The translations under genes were made by a program, and so were the position numbers. This document shows positions 1 through 6,230 of a DNA stretch of 10,616 nt, piece after piece. Within the stretch, counting starts at the first letter, position 1. Every line of letters begins with the position of its first letter. The notes under the pieces were generated by a model. That model saw nothing but the letters and a program-made list of their open reading frames with translations. It had not been told where the DNA came from and did no database searches. Source of the DNA: Candidatus Saccharibacteria bacterium UBA7683 (GTDB taxonomy: Bacteria; Patescibacteriota; Saccharimonadia; Saccharimonadales; UBA7683); the NCBI GenBank assembly GCA_002482925.1, contig DLGX01000010.1, positions 1 to 10,616 on the forward strand, written 5' to 3'.

Positions 1-34
1 CTTTTTTGATGTCGAGTTTGGCTGTATCTTCCAT
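1..34 (-). CDS. 5' end of an unidentified gene, cut by the left edge
   Basis: Read on the minus strand, an ATG at 34-32 opens a frame beginning MEDTAKLDIKK that continues past the window edge. An SD-like AAGAGGAA lies 3-4 nt upstream, and a near-consensus promoter sits about 45 nt upstream, so this is very probably a true gene start. Eleven residues are too few to name a family. It is separated by about 190 bp from the small gene downstream of topA and has its own promoter, so it begins a new transcription unit. Confidence 0.6.
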   Translation of the reverse strand, partial: MEDTAKLDIKK

Positions 35-76
35 AGTTCCTCTTGAAAATTACTTGATTTAATTATCTATAAACAT

Positions 77-105
77 ATTGTAATACATAATTTTTTATAA
101 GTCAA
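77..105 (-). promoter_or_regulatory. sigma70-type promoter for the gene running off the left edge
   Basis: On the minus strand TTGACT (105-100), a 17 bp AT-rich spacer and TACAAT (82-77) give a near-consensus housekeeping promoter. Predicted transcription starts near 70, leaving a leader of about 35 nt with an SD-like AAGAGGAA before the ATG at 34. Confidence 0.7.
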
Positions 106-197
106 CACCTAGTGATAGGATGTATAGCTAAATTATAGCACTATATAGCGTACTTTGGAAATACATGAACACACTAGATGTAAGCTTTTGCACTTGT

Positions 198-233
198 CAA
201 AAGTAGTGAATAATAAGCATATCACTACTGTTG
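198..233 (-). terminator. hairpin overlapping the stop of the small gene; possible weak terminator
   Basis: An 8 bp perfect inverted repeat, AGTAGTGA (202-209) and TCACTACT (222-229), can be extended by 3 bp past one mismatch (198-200 with 231-233). The loop is 12 nt. The stop codon of the small gene (227-225) lies in the stem. The stretch after the stem on the minus strand has only three or four T before GACAAG, so it is a poor intrinsic terminator. It may instead protect the 3' end of the topA operon mRNA. Confidence 0.3.
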
Positions 234-533
234 TATAATGTCGGCAAGCAATAGCGCCACTACTTGGGGGAATTGTTTTCTGGGTAATATACGCATTGTT
301 CCATCGTATTCTCCCATAATCGAAGGATACGCATCTGGATTTGCAGGAAAAAACGCTTCAACTACGCTTGGTTCGTCTTTCTCTGGAAGCACTACAGCAG
401 AACTTAGTACAATAGCGCCACTTTCAAGTTGTTCCACTCTGATATTGGTATTAGTTTCGCCAGCAAGCTGCTGAGTTGCCAACGATTTAAGTGTATTCAT
501 TGATCCCAGTATTCGTCGATGATGAGGTCGCAT
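225..533 (-). CDS. small uncharacterised protein downstream of topA
   Basis: A frame of 102 aa begins 6 nt after the topA stop, so it is probably co-transcribed and translationally coupled. A second in-frame ATG at 500 (residue 12, MNTLKSLATQQ) has GGGA a few bases upstream and may be the true start, giving 91 aa. The sequence has no membrane segment, cysteines or recognisable motif. Residues from about 25 on look like a small compact domain with alternating hydrophobic strands (IRVEQLESGAIVLSSAVVLP), a Pro/Asp-rich turn, and a C-terminal helix (FPQVVALLLADIIQQ). I do not recognise the family. The opposite-strand frame at 238-474 is Ser/Thr-rich and looks like a shadow. Operon position suggests expression with topA but says nothing firm about function. 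Confidence 0.7.
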   Translation of the reverse strand: MRPHHRRILGSMNTLKSLATQQLAGETNTNIRVEQLESGAIVLSSAVVLPEKDEPSVVEAFFPANPDAYPSIMGEYDGTMRILPRKQFPQVVALLLADIIQQ

Positions 534-539
534 GTAACG

Positions 540-2858
540 CTATTTCTTTTTTGTGGCCCTGCGTTTAAAGCTTTTTTTACCCTTGGCAGGTGCATCTTTA
601 AGCATTTTTTTGGCTTCTTCGTGGGTTATTGCTTTAGGGTCTGAGTCTTTGGGGATTTTAGCGTTTTTTGTGCCATCTGTTATATATGGCCCAAAGCGTC
701 CGTTTAACACCTTTATGCCGTCTCCAAAATCTGCAATATTTTTTTCTGCTTCGCTCTTAAGCTTAGCTGCGTAGAGCTCCAGTGCTTCTTCTAGTGTTAT
801 TGTGTGCGGATCAAGCGGCTTAATACTTACAAACAGCTTATCTATCTGTATGTAAGGCCCAAAGCGTCCAATATTTGCTTTAATAGCCTTGCCATCTTCA
901 GTTTGGCCTACAGTTCTGGGCAACTCAAAAGCCTTAAGGGCTTGTTCTAGTGTGACGGTTTCAAGTTTTGCGCCTTTAGGAAGAGGTGCGAAGTCTGGCT
1001 TTTCTTCTTTGTCTTCTGTTGCGCCGTGTTGAAGCATTGGGCCGAAACGCCCGAATCTTGCTAAAATCGGTTTACCTGTTTTAGGATGAATGCCGACTTC
1101 GCGTGCCTGAGCTACAGTTGAGCGGTCTATTCCGCCTGAATTTTCTATGAGTTTATGGAATGGTTCATAAAATTTTTCAAGCATTTTGTTGCGTTCAAGG
1201 GTGTCTTCTGCAATCTGATCGAATTCTTCTTCTACTTTTGCAGTAAAGCCATAATCTACGACTTGTTCGAAGTGATCAACTAAAAAGTCATTAAGAATTT
1301 TACCACTGGCGGTTGGTACAAGTTTACCTCTGTCAGAACCTGTTTTTTCTTGAACAACTTCGCGCTCAATTGAAGAATCTTTTAGGTTTAGAACTACCAC
1401 ATCTCGTGGTTCGCCTTCAGATTCACCTTTTTCTGCGTATCCACGAACTTGGACGGTGTTGATAATAGTTGCGTAGGTTGAAGGACGGCCAATACCAAGG
1501 TCTTCAAGTTTTTTAACCAAACTACCTTCGCTGTAACGAGCAGGCGGTCGCGCGAAAACTTGCTTTGCTGTAGCGGTGGTGACATTTAGTATATCTCCCG
1601 AACTAAGTGCTGGCAGAATCTCTGGGTCTTTCTTGCTGCCACCGTATACTTTTAAGAATCCATCAAACAGCACGATTTCGCCCTTAGCTTCAAATACCTC
1701 TTTCCCAGAAGAAATTGTAATGGTAATAACAGTTTTTTCTAGCTTTGCTGGTGCCATTTGGCTGGCAAGAGTACGCCTTCTAATAAGGTCATATAATTTT
1801 TGATTATATTCGTCGCTACTTGCAAATTCTGCTCGAATATCTGTTGGTCGGATTGCTTCGTGGGCTTCTTGTGCACTACTGTTCTTGGTTTTAAATGTTC
1901 TGATTTGGTGATACTGCTGTCCAAATTCAGACGTAATATAATCAGTCATTTGCGAGAGTGCCTGACCACTGAGGTTTACGGAATCAGTACGCATGTAGGT
2001 AATTTTACCGTCTTGATACAATTTTTGCGCTGAACCCATTGTGGCTTTGGCGCTAAAGCCAAGCCGGCTGTTGGCATCTTGTTGCAAGGTACTGGTAGTA
2101 AATGGTGCACCTGGGTTTCGTGTGCTTGGACTGGTAGTGACATCACTTACGGTGAATGATGCACCTAGTAAACTTTCTAAGAATGCCTGAGCCTCAGCTT
2201 CGGTATTAAAACGTTTCGGGAGCTCTGCCTTAACGGTTTCACCGCTGTGTTCAAATTCAGCGGTAACTTTAAATTGAAAACTTCCTTCGAATTCTTCAAT
2301 TTCTCGTTCGCGTTCTACTAACAAACGAACTGCCGGAGACTGCACGCGACCAGCAGATTTACCACCAGGTACTTTTTGCCAGACTACTGGTGAAAGTTCA
2401 AAACCAACAATTCTATCGAGTATCTGACGGGCTTGTTGGGCTTGAACCAAGTTCATATCTACAGTACGAGGATTTTTTACGGCTTCTTCAATAGCTGTTT
2501 TGGTAATTTCATGAAATACAATACGATTGGTAGTTTTAGGATCGAGCTTCAGCACTTCGCATAAATGCCAGGCAATGGCTTCACCTTCTCGGTCTTCATC
2601 AGTTGCAAGCCAGATTGTTTCAGCTTCTTTTACTGCCTTCTTAAGTTCTGTAATAACCTTCTTTTTTTCAGGGTCAATTTCGTACGTAGTTTTAAAACCA
2701 TTTTTAACTTCAATAGGTTCGCCGCCGCCTTTGATTTTTTTAGCAATTGAACGGATGTGTCCAACGCTTGAAAGTACTTTAAAATCACTACCGAGATATT
2801 TTTCGATAGTTTTAGCTTTTGCCGGGGACTCTACTATTACTAAGTTTTTTTTGCTCAT
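540..2858 (-). CDS. topA: DNA topoisomerase I (type IA)
   Basis: TopA relaxes negative supercoils by cutting one strand through a 5'-phosphotyrosine link. The 772 aa protein begins with the Toprim domain (LVIVESPAKAKTIEKYL, acidic Glu10; TDEDREGEA, Asp87 and Asp89). It continues through the type IA core (GRVQSPAVRLLVERE near 170-185) to the catalytic Tyr288 in ITYMRTDSVNL, then RPTD (337-340) and GIGRPSTYATI (455-465). The C-terminus holds three copies of a GRFGP-containing repeat near 602-609, 663-670 and 719-726, each followed by a TLEQAL/TLEEAL/THEEAK helix. No Cys4 zinc fingers are present (only one cysteine, at 100). It ends in a Lys/Arg-rich tail. Zinc-free, repeat-type C-termini with basic tails are known in other bacterial topoisomerases, where they aid strand passage. 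The start is supported by the canonical N-terminus, although no clear SD precedes it. The gene is the third of a leftward run after dprA and the MBL-fold gene. Confidence 0.98.
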   Translation of the reverse strand: MSKKNLVIVESPAKAKTIEKYLGSDFKVLSSVGHIRSIAKKIKGGGEPIEVKNGFKTTYEIDPEKKKVITELKKAVKEAETIWLATDEDREGEAIAWHLCEVLKLDPKTTNRIVFHEITKTAIEEAVKNPRTVDMNLVQAQQARQILDRIVGFELSPVVWQKVPGGKSAGRVQSPAVRLLVEREREIEEFEGSFQFKVTAEFEHSGETVKAELPKRFNTEAEAQAFLESLLGASFTVSDVTTSPSTRNPGAPFTTSTLQQDANSRLGFSAKATMGSAQKLYQDGKITYMRTDSVNLSGQALSQMTDYITSEFGQQYHQIRTFKTKNSSAQEAHEAIRPTDIRAEFASSDEYNQKLYDLIRRRTLASQMAPAKLEKTVITITISSGKEVFEAKGEIVLFDGFLKVYGGSKKDPEILPALSSGDILNVTTATAKQVFARPPARYSEGSLVKKLEDLGIGRPSTYATIINTVQVRGYAEKGESEGEPRDVVVLNLKDSSIEREVVQEKTGSDRGKLVPTASGKILNDFLVDHFEQVVDYGFTAKVEEEFDQIAEDTLERNKMLEKFYEPFHKLIENSGGIDRSTVAQAREVGIHPKTGKPILARFGRFGPMLQHGATEDKEEKPDFAPLPKGAKLETVTLEQALKAFELPRTVGQTEDGKAIKANIGRFGPYIQIDKLFVSIKPLDPHTITLEEALELYAAKLKSEAEKNIADFGDGIKVLNGRFGPYITDGTKNAKIPKDSDPKAITHEEAKKMLKDAPAKGKKSFKRRATKKK

Positions 2859-2940
2859 GCTTATATAACGTTAATGGCTTTCTTGCTTAAATGCAACAGC
2901 CACTAACACTACAGCAAAGCCAAACGTCCCGTCAAGGTTA

Positions 2941-3582
2941 TTATAGTTCTAAAGATTCACCATCTTTGAGGTCAACCCATTCACGCCCGTTTTCTTCTAA
3001 GTGTGCTTTGATATGATTTTGGGCAACCATATTACCTACCGGGCTGTTAAGCGCGTTATGCGTAGGGAGAATTTTGCGTGAATCAATACTGTTTACAAAA
3101 TCAATTGATTCAGTGACTTTATACCAAGGGCCAGAAACTGGAAGTGCGAGCAACGAAACTTTACCCGTTATTGTTTGGTACGAATCACTTGGATAATAGA
3201 TTGAATCATCAACCTGAACTGACAGTGACTGGCACGGCGAAGTTTTGTGTACCACGGCGTGAGGTGTTTCGGAAAAGTGCAAGGTAAAATCACCAGCATT
3301 TTTTGTGCTTCTACCTTCTATCGCAACCGCACTTATATTGATAGCTTTAAGTATGTTGCTAACGACGGAAGTAGTATATACGATTGCCTCTGGGTTCACT
3401 TCTAGCAACAATTCTAGATTAGGAAGATCATAGTGATCCGCATGTTCTTCGGTAATGATAACAGCTACGACATTGTTCGGGATGCTTTTAGGTAGTTTTG
3501 TAAAACACCCGGGGTCTATTACGAGCGTTTGATCATTCTTCTCAACAAATAAGCAGGCGTGGCCGTATTTAGTTACTTTCAT
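2941..3582 (-). CDS. MBL-fold metal-dependent hydrolase, UlaG/UPF0173-like
   Basis: The 213 aa protein has the layout of small metallo-beta-lactamase-fold hydrolases. It starts KVTKYGHACLFVE with a strand-turn VIDPG (21-25), then the metal motif TEEHADH (44-50), a further His in ETPHAVVH (108), Asp133 in YYPSD, and a late His175 in LPTHNAL. In the family the second motif is normally T-H-x-H-x-D-H. Here the first ligand position is Glu45, while His47, Asp49 and His50 remain, so metal binding may be altered. Substrate cannot be inferred; relatives include lactonases and nucleases. The gene lies 28 bp after dprA and about 80 bp before topA on the same strand, so it may share their transcript. 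No strong SD is visible. Confidence 0.85.
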   Translation of the reverse strand: MKVTKYGHACLFVEKNDQTLVIDPGCFTKLPKSIPNNVVAVIITEEHADHYDLPNLELLLEVNPEAIVYTTSVVSNILKAINISAVAIEGRSTKNAGDFTLHFSETPHAVVHKTSPCQSLSVQVDDSIYYPSDSYQTITGKVSLLALPVSGPWYKVTESIDFVNSIDSRKILPTHNALNSPVGNMVAQNHIKAHLEENGREWVDLKDGESLEL

Positions 3583-3610
3583 ATCTTTATTTTACCATGC
3601 ACATTTTATT

Positions 3611-4468
3611 TTAACGGAGCGTCCAGTGAGCAGCGCCGAGCGGTCGAATTTTGTCGCTAATTTCTAGCATGGTAATGGTTTGGCTAAAAACACTTGGTTC
3701 AAGTTCGCTTTTAATTTGAATTTGGTCAAGCTCGGTTATGCCCTGCTTCATGATATCGATGATGATCTGTTCTTCTTTGGTATCACCAAACACTTCTTCA
3801 CGGGCTTTTTCTGAAGCCTGGAGGCCAAGTGCGTCAAGCACATCCTGAGCCATCGTGATTGGTATTGCCCCGCTTTTAATAAGATTATTGGTGCCAACGC
3901 TTTGCGAGCTTGTTACGTTGCCTGGAACAGCACCTACAAGCTTATTTTGTTCTAGAGCGAAGTTGGCTGTAGCAAGAGAGCCTCCGCTCTCAGCAGACTC
4001 AGCAATAATTACCATGTCTGAAAGTGCAGAAACAATTCGATTTCTGGCTATAAAATGCTGTTTAAGTGAAGGGGTACCAGCGGGATATTCGCTCATAATG
4101 GTGCCGTGTTTTTTAAGAATTTCGATTGCCAGGTTTCTATGTGAGGGCGGTGTGATTTCATCTAAACCACCAGCCAGTACTGCAATTGTTCTACCGCCTG
4201 CATCTATTGCACCTTGATGGGCAACGCCATCTACCCCTAGGGCTAATCCGCTAATTATGGTTATTCCCTGTTTGGCGAGGTCGTACGCAAGCTTATAAGT
4301 GATATCTTTTCCGTAAGCAGTGATTTTACGAGCGCCGACAATGGTGACCGCTGGTAGGTAATCTTCAGGCGGTTCACCAATATAGTAGAGTTCTTTTGGC
4401 TGAGAAGCGATTTCTAACAGATATGGTGGATACTGCTTATGATTTTTTATAATCTTGTTGATTTTCAT
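3611..4468 (-). CDS. dprA: DNA-processing protein DprA (Smf)
   Basis: DprA binds incoming single-stranded DNA during natural transformation and loads RecA onto it. The 285 aa protein has the extended Rossmann domain with its hallmark stretches. These are VGARKITAYG (44-53), SGLALGVDGVAHQGAI (73-88), GGLDEITPPSHRNL (100-113), SEYPAGTPSLKQHFIARNRI (126-145), AESGGSLATANFA (159-171), VPGN (181-184) and GTNNLIKSGAIP (192-203). A C-terminal segment (about 228-285) resembles the DprA winged-helix domain. The N-terminus is short (about 35 aa before the core) and lacks the SAM-like domain of some homologues. It is the first gene of the leftward dprA/MBL/topA run and faces away from the RNA region at 4525-4852. 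Its own promoter is unclear: the best candidate on the minus strand is a weak TTACCA-16 bp-TAATAT. The presence of dprA is consistent with competence, as often reported in reduced CPR genomes. Confidence 0.96.
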   Translation of the reverse strand: MKINKIIKNHKQYPPYLLEIASQPKELYYIGEPPEDYLPAVTIVGARKITAYGKDITYKLAYDLAKQGITIISGLALGVDGVAHQGAIDAGGRTIAVLAGGLDEITPPSHRNLAIEILKKHGTIMSEYPAGTPSLKQHFIARNRIVSALSDMVIIAESAESGGSLATANFALEQNKLVGAVPGNVTSSQSVGTNNLIKSGAIPITMAQDVLDALGLQASEKAREEVFGDTKEEQIIIDIMKQGITELDQIQIKSELEPSVFSQTITMLEISDKIRPLGAAHWTLR

Positions 4469-4489
4469 ACAATATTCTTCTAAAAAGTA

Positions 4490-4518
4490 TTGACAATATT
4501 AGCTCTGTATGCTAATGT
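4490..4518 (+). promoter_or_regulatory. sigma70-type promoter for the intergenic RNA
   Basis: A consensus TTGACA (4490-4495) is followed by a 17 bp spacer ending in TGC and then TAATGT (4513-4518). The TGc directly before the hexamer is an extended -10 element, which would compensate for the poor -10. Transcription would start near 4525. Two further plus-strand promoters at 4857 and 5614 share the same -35/17 bp/TGc layout. Confidence 0.6.
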
Positions 4519-4524
4519 GGTAAT

Positions 4525-4852
4525 TCGTAAGTGAGTAAATCACTTTAGTACCTTATATACCCCATTGTAACATTCTACTTAGGTAGAAAATGTTAGGAAG
4601 TCCTCAAAAGTAGCGCATAAAGTTTTTACCCTCCACTTTTCGTACTTAGGCAAGTGCACTTGCACGTTTGAAGCCAAGCTTTGAGGATCTTCTAACCCCT
4701 TTAACCCCAATTCAAGGACGAGCCTTTAGAGGTCGGCGTTTACGCCTAGCTGTAAGTATTCGAGAGAGACATACTTTACACGCGTTATCCGGGTGGGTTG
4801 AAGGGAGGTTTCAGCGCCCGACAGTGCCCACCCCTGCCGGGCGCTGTTTATT
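4525..4852 (+). ncRNA. probable structured non-coding RNA of about 330 nt, class not recognised
   Basis: This stretch has no credible ORF; the only frame, at 4668-4895, is Arg-rich and crosses the terminator and next promoter. It is flanked by a promoter and an intrinsic terminator. In order it can form the following helices. A hairpin AAGTGA/TCACTT spans 4529-4545. A 10 bp hairpin spans 4569-4578/4583-4594 with a TTAG loop and a two-A bulge. A long-range helix pairs 4597-4610 with 4679-4692 (about 13 bp, two single-base bulges); inside it is GCAAG-TGCA-CTTGC (4650-4663). A second long-range helix pairs CCCTTTAACCC (4697-4707) with GGGTTGAAGGG (4795-4805), 11 bp with one G-U. It encloses GGCG/CGCC (4735-4746) and a 9 bp hairpin 4751-4759/4771-4780 with one bulge. 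All these nest without conflict. I looked for RNase P RNA (GAGGAAAGUCC and ACAGAA boxes), tmRNA (tag ORF, tRNA-like ends), SRP RNA (GGAAGGAAGCAGCC) and 5S rRNA landmarks and found none. Ends are predicted, not measured. Confidence 0.62.
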
Positions 4853-4855
4853 TTA
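4812..4855 (+). terminator. strong intrinsic terminator ending the intergenic RNA
   Basis: CAGCGCCCG (4812-4820) pairs perfectly with CGGGCGCTG (4838-4846). The stem extends by CAG/CTG (4822-4824 with 4834-4836) past one mismatch and is followed at once by TTTATTTT. The loop carries CCCACCC (4827-4833), which is complementary to GGGTGGG at 4791-4797. The next promoter begins two bases after the T tract, so the RNA upstream and the gene downstream are separate units unless termination is regulated. Confidence 0.88.
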
Positions 4856-4856
4856 C

Positions 4857-4885
4857 TTGACTTTTATTATAATCTATGCTATTAT
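4857..4885 (+). promoter_or_regulatory. strong sigma70-type promoter for the HExxE gene
   Basis: TTGACT (4857-4862), a 17 bp spacer ending TGC, and TATTAT (4880-4885) give an extended -10 promoter. Transcription should start near 4892, leaving about 30 nt of leader including GGAGA (4912-4916), six bases before the ATG at 4923. The -35 lies directly against the terminator T tract. Twelve bases around the -35 (TACTTGACTTTT) recur identically in the promoter at 5614. Confidence 0.82.
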
Positions 4886-4922
4886 TACACTTTAATTCAA
4901 TGAACACGCACGGAGAAATTTA

Positions 4923-5525
4923 ATGGCAGTGCAAGAATATAATCCAGAGCAATTGATAGGTTGGCATGAAGGTTTGGGCAATGATCAAATTACCACAACC
5001 TATTTTAACTTTGAAGATCTCCCGCCTATTCCCTACTACACAGATTCATTTACAGGAGCAGATTGTAACTCGCTTGTGAGTGTGTGGCCTAGTAACAATC
5101 CAGAAGAAGGTACTCCACCTATAATTAAAGTTCATAAAAATATTCCAGAACAGTTGCAGGGTTATTTTGCATTACATGAATATATTGAATTTGATATCGC
5201 TCGCCTTCCAGGTGTAGAAAACCCGGAGACTGGTGAAGCTTGGACATGTGCAGAAATTGAAGAATTGGTACTAGATTTAATACCGTCTGATCTCAGGCTT
5301 TCATACGTTCAACGTAGAATTGATATGTTTAACTTTATTGATCAGAATATCTCGGGTCTAACTGGTGAAATGAGTGAAACAAGACGGTTCCTCTCAACAG
5401 TATTAGAAGAAGAGACACCTCCTTCAACAAAATGCGCAGGAATGAGTGATGAAGAATTTGATATGCTCTCACCTCAAGAACAAGAGCTGAGACTGATGTA
5501 TGTCCAGAGAGCAGCAACTCTTTAG
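4923..5525 (+). CDS. uncharacterised protein with an HExxE motif
   Basis: The 200 aa protein is acidic and soluble, with no signal peptide or membrane segment. I do not recognise its family. Residues 1-65 are rich in Pro, Asn and aromatics. A central helix, EQLQGYFALHEYIEFD (76-91), contains H85-E86-x-x-E89. It is followed by CAEIEEL (109-115) and a helix SYVQRRIDMFNFIDQ (127-141). HExxE followed by a further Glu on the next helix is reminiscent of zincin-like or other metal sites, but the usual second His of HExxH is absent, so catalysis is only a possibility. The C-terminal 55 residues are charged and probably partly disordered. The start is fixed by GGAGA six bases upstream and a strong promoter at 4857, so the gene is a monocistronic unit. 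No terminator is clear downstream; only a weak 8 bp inverted repeat lies at 5547-5554/5573-5580. Confidence 0.85.
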   Translation: MAVQEYNPEQLIGWHEGLGNDQITTTYFNFEDLPPIPYYTDSFTGADCNSLVSVWPSNNPEEGTPPIIKVHKNIPEQLQGYFALHEYIEFDIARLPGVENPETGEAWTCAEIEELVLDLIPSDLRLSYVQRRIDMFNFIDQNISGLTGEMSETRRFLSTVLEEETPPSTKCAGMSDEEFDMLSPQEQELRLMYVQRAATL

Positions 5526-5613
5526 TAGAAGTTTTCTGTTGATAAAGTTGTTAAATACTTAAATACGAAATATTAGCAACGCGATGTTGTAAAAACTGTG
5601 GAAATAATGTTAC

Positions 5614-5642
5614 TTGACTTTTTATACTAAATTTGCTATAAT
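5614..5642 (+). promoter_or_regulatory. consensus promoter giving a nearly leaderless mRNA
   Basis: TTGACT (5614-5619), a 17 bp spacer ending TGC, and a perfect TATAAT (5637-5642) form the best promoter in the window. Predicted initiation is near 5649-5653, at or within a few bases of the ATG at 5653. The TTG at 5614 opens the same frame but is part of the -35 box, so it cannot be the translation start. Confidence 0.88.
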
Positions 5643-5652
5643 ATATAATATT

Positions 5653-6228
5653 ATGTCCATTGCTCACATTGAACTTGCGCACGACACGCATGAAATTGGA
5701 AGACAATTTCATCGCGGTTTGGCGCTAGTAGACACTGATGCTATCGGGCTCAGTGATCACGTGGCTTTTGATCTTCAAAGGATTGCACATCAGTCGATCA
5801 CTCCTATTCACAGAGAGCGCAACAACCAATTGCGTGAACTTGTGGCGAGTGGCGGTGAGATCCCACCTGTTTTCATAAGGCCATCTGGTCTGTTGCAGGC
5901 GCGGTTTGAGGCAATTGGAATGAATATTGCCGACTCGCTCTTTGATGCTACTAAAAAAGAGCCTGTTTCAGTCGAAGATGGCTATTTCTTGTGGTATATG
6001 GAAGCTGGAGATAGTCTCAAGGAGCATATCGATGATACTTCTGGTTATGGTTTACGGATTGGATACCCCTTGGGTGGCTTGGCAGTATTTGAAGCAGCTA
6101 ATCACAGGCGCGGGATTCTTGGGTCACCCAGCTTAATAGTGCAAAACCTTGCTTCACCATTATCACACGGTGCAATGAACTTAACTCCCGGCAGGCTTGT
6201 CCCGATTTGGGACATTGAAACAAAGTAA
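5653..6228 (+). CDS. small double-stranded beta-helix protein, 2OG-Fe(II) oxygenase-like
   Basis: The frame opens upstream at a TTG (5614) that lies inside the promoter. The ATG at 5653 is the sensible start and gives 191 aa beginning MSIAHIELAHDTHEIGRQF. No SD precedes it, as expected for a leaderless message. The C-terminal half carries the spacing of Fe(II)/2-oxoglutarate oxygenases: H125-x-D127 in EHIDD, strands GLRIGYPLGGLAVFE, then H172 in LSHGAMN and R181 in PGRLVPIWDI. The H-to-H gap is 47 residues and the Arg lies nine residues after the distal His. In that superfamily the H-x-D...H triad binds iron and the Arg holds 2-oxoglutarate. The arrangement HxDD...LGG...F also recalls AlkB-type proteins, but overall similarity is too slight to assign a substrate. 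The N-terminal 100 residues are helical and unfamiliar. It converges with pth, with only two bases between the stop codons. The coding region is fairly certain; the fold is a motif-based inference. Confidence 0.82.
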   Translation: MSIAHIELAHDTHEIGRQFHRGLALVDTDAIGLSDHVAFDLQRIAHQSITPIHRERNNQLRELVASGGEIPPVFIRPSGLLQARFEAIGMNIADSLFDATKKEPVSVEDGYFLWYMEAGDSLKEHIDDTSGYGLRIGYPLGGLAVFEAANHRRGILGSPSLIVQNLASPLSHGAMNLTPGRLVPIWDIETK

Positions 6229-6230
6229 TA

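Noticed and set aside
238..474. 78 aa plus-strand frame opposite the small gene after topA
   Set aside because: It is Ser/Thr-rich with no SD or promoter, and the minus-strand frame has better composition and operon context.
2859..2940. TGGCTTT/AAAGCCA dyad (2875-2881 and 2916-2922) between topA and the MBL-fold gene as an attenuator
   Set aside because: The loop is 34 nt with no T tract on either strand; it may be chance.
4595..4605. GGAAGTCC resembling the conserved RNase P RNA box (GAGGAAAGUCC)
   Set aside because: One A is missing, the expected ACAGAA and GGCUUA partners near the 3' end are absent, and the local bases pair instead with 4679-4693.
4609..4620. AGT AGC GCA TAA as a possible tmRNA tag end
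   Set aside because: The frame is closed by TAG only seven codons upstream, the peptide EVLKSSA does not resemble a tag ending in Ala-Ala, and no tRNA-like ends or T-loop were found.
4668..4895. 75 aa plus-strand frame in the intergenic region
   Set aside because: It is Arg-rich, has no SD, and runs through the terminator hairpin and the next gene's promoter. The region is better explained as structured RNA.
5547..5580. GTTGTTAA/TTAGCAAC inverted repeat after the HExxE gene as a terminator
   Set aside because: The 8 bp stem includes a G-U pair, has an 18-nt loop and is not followed by a T tract.
5614..5652. Upstream TTG start for the oxygenase-like gene
   Set aside because: The TTG is the first codon-sized part of the -35 box and lies upstream of the predicted transcription start.
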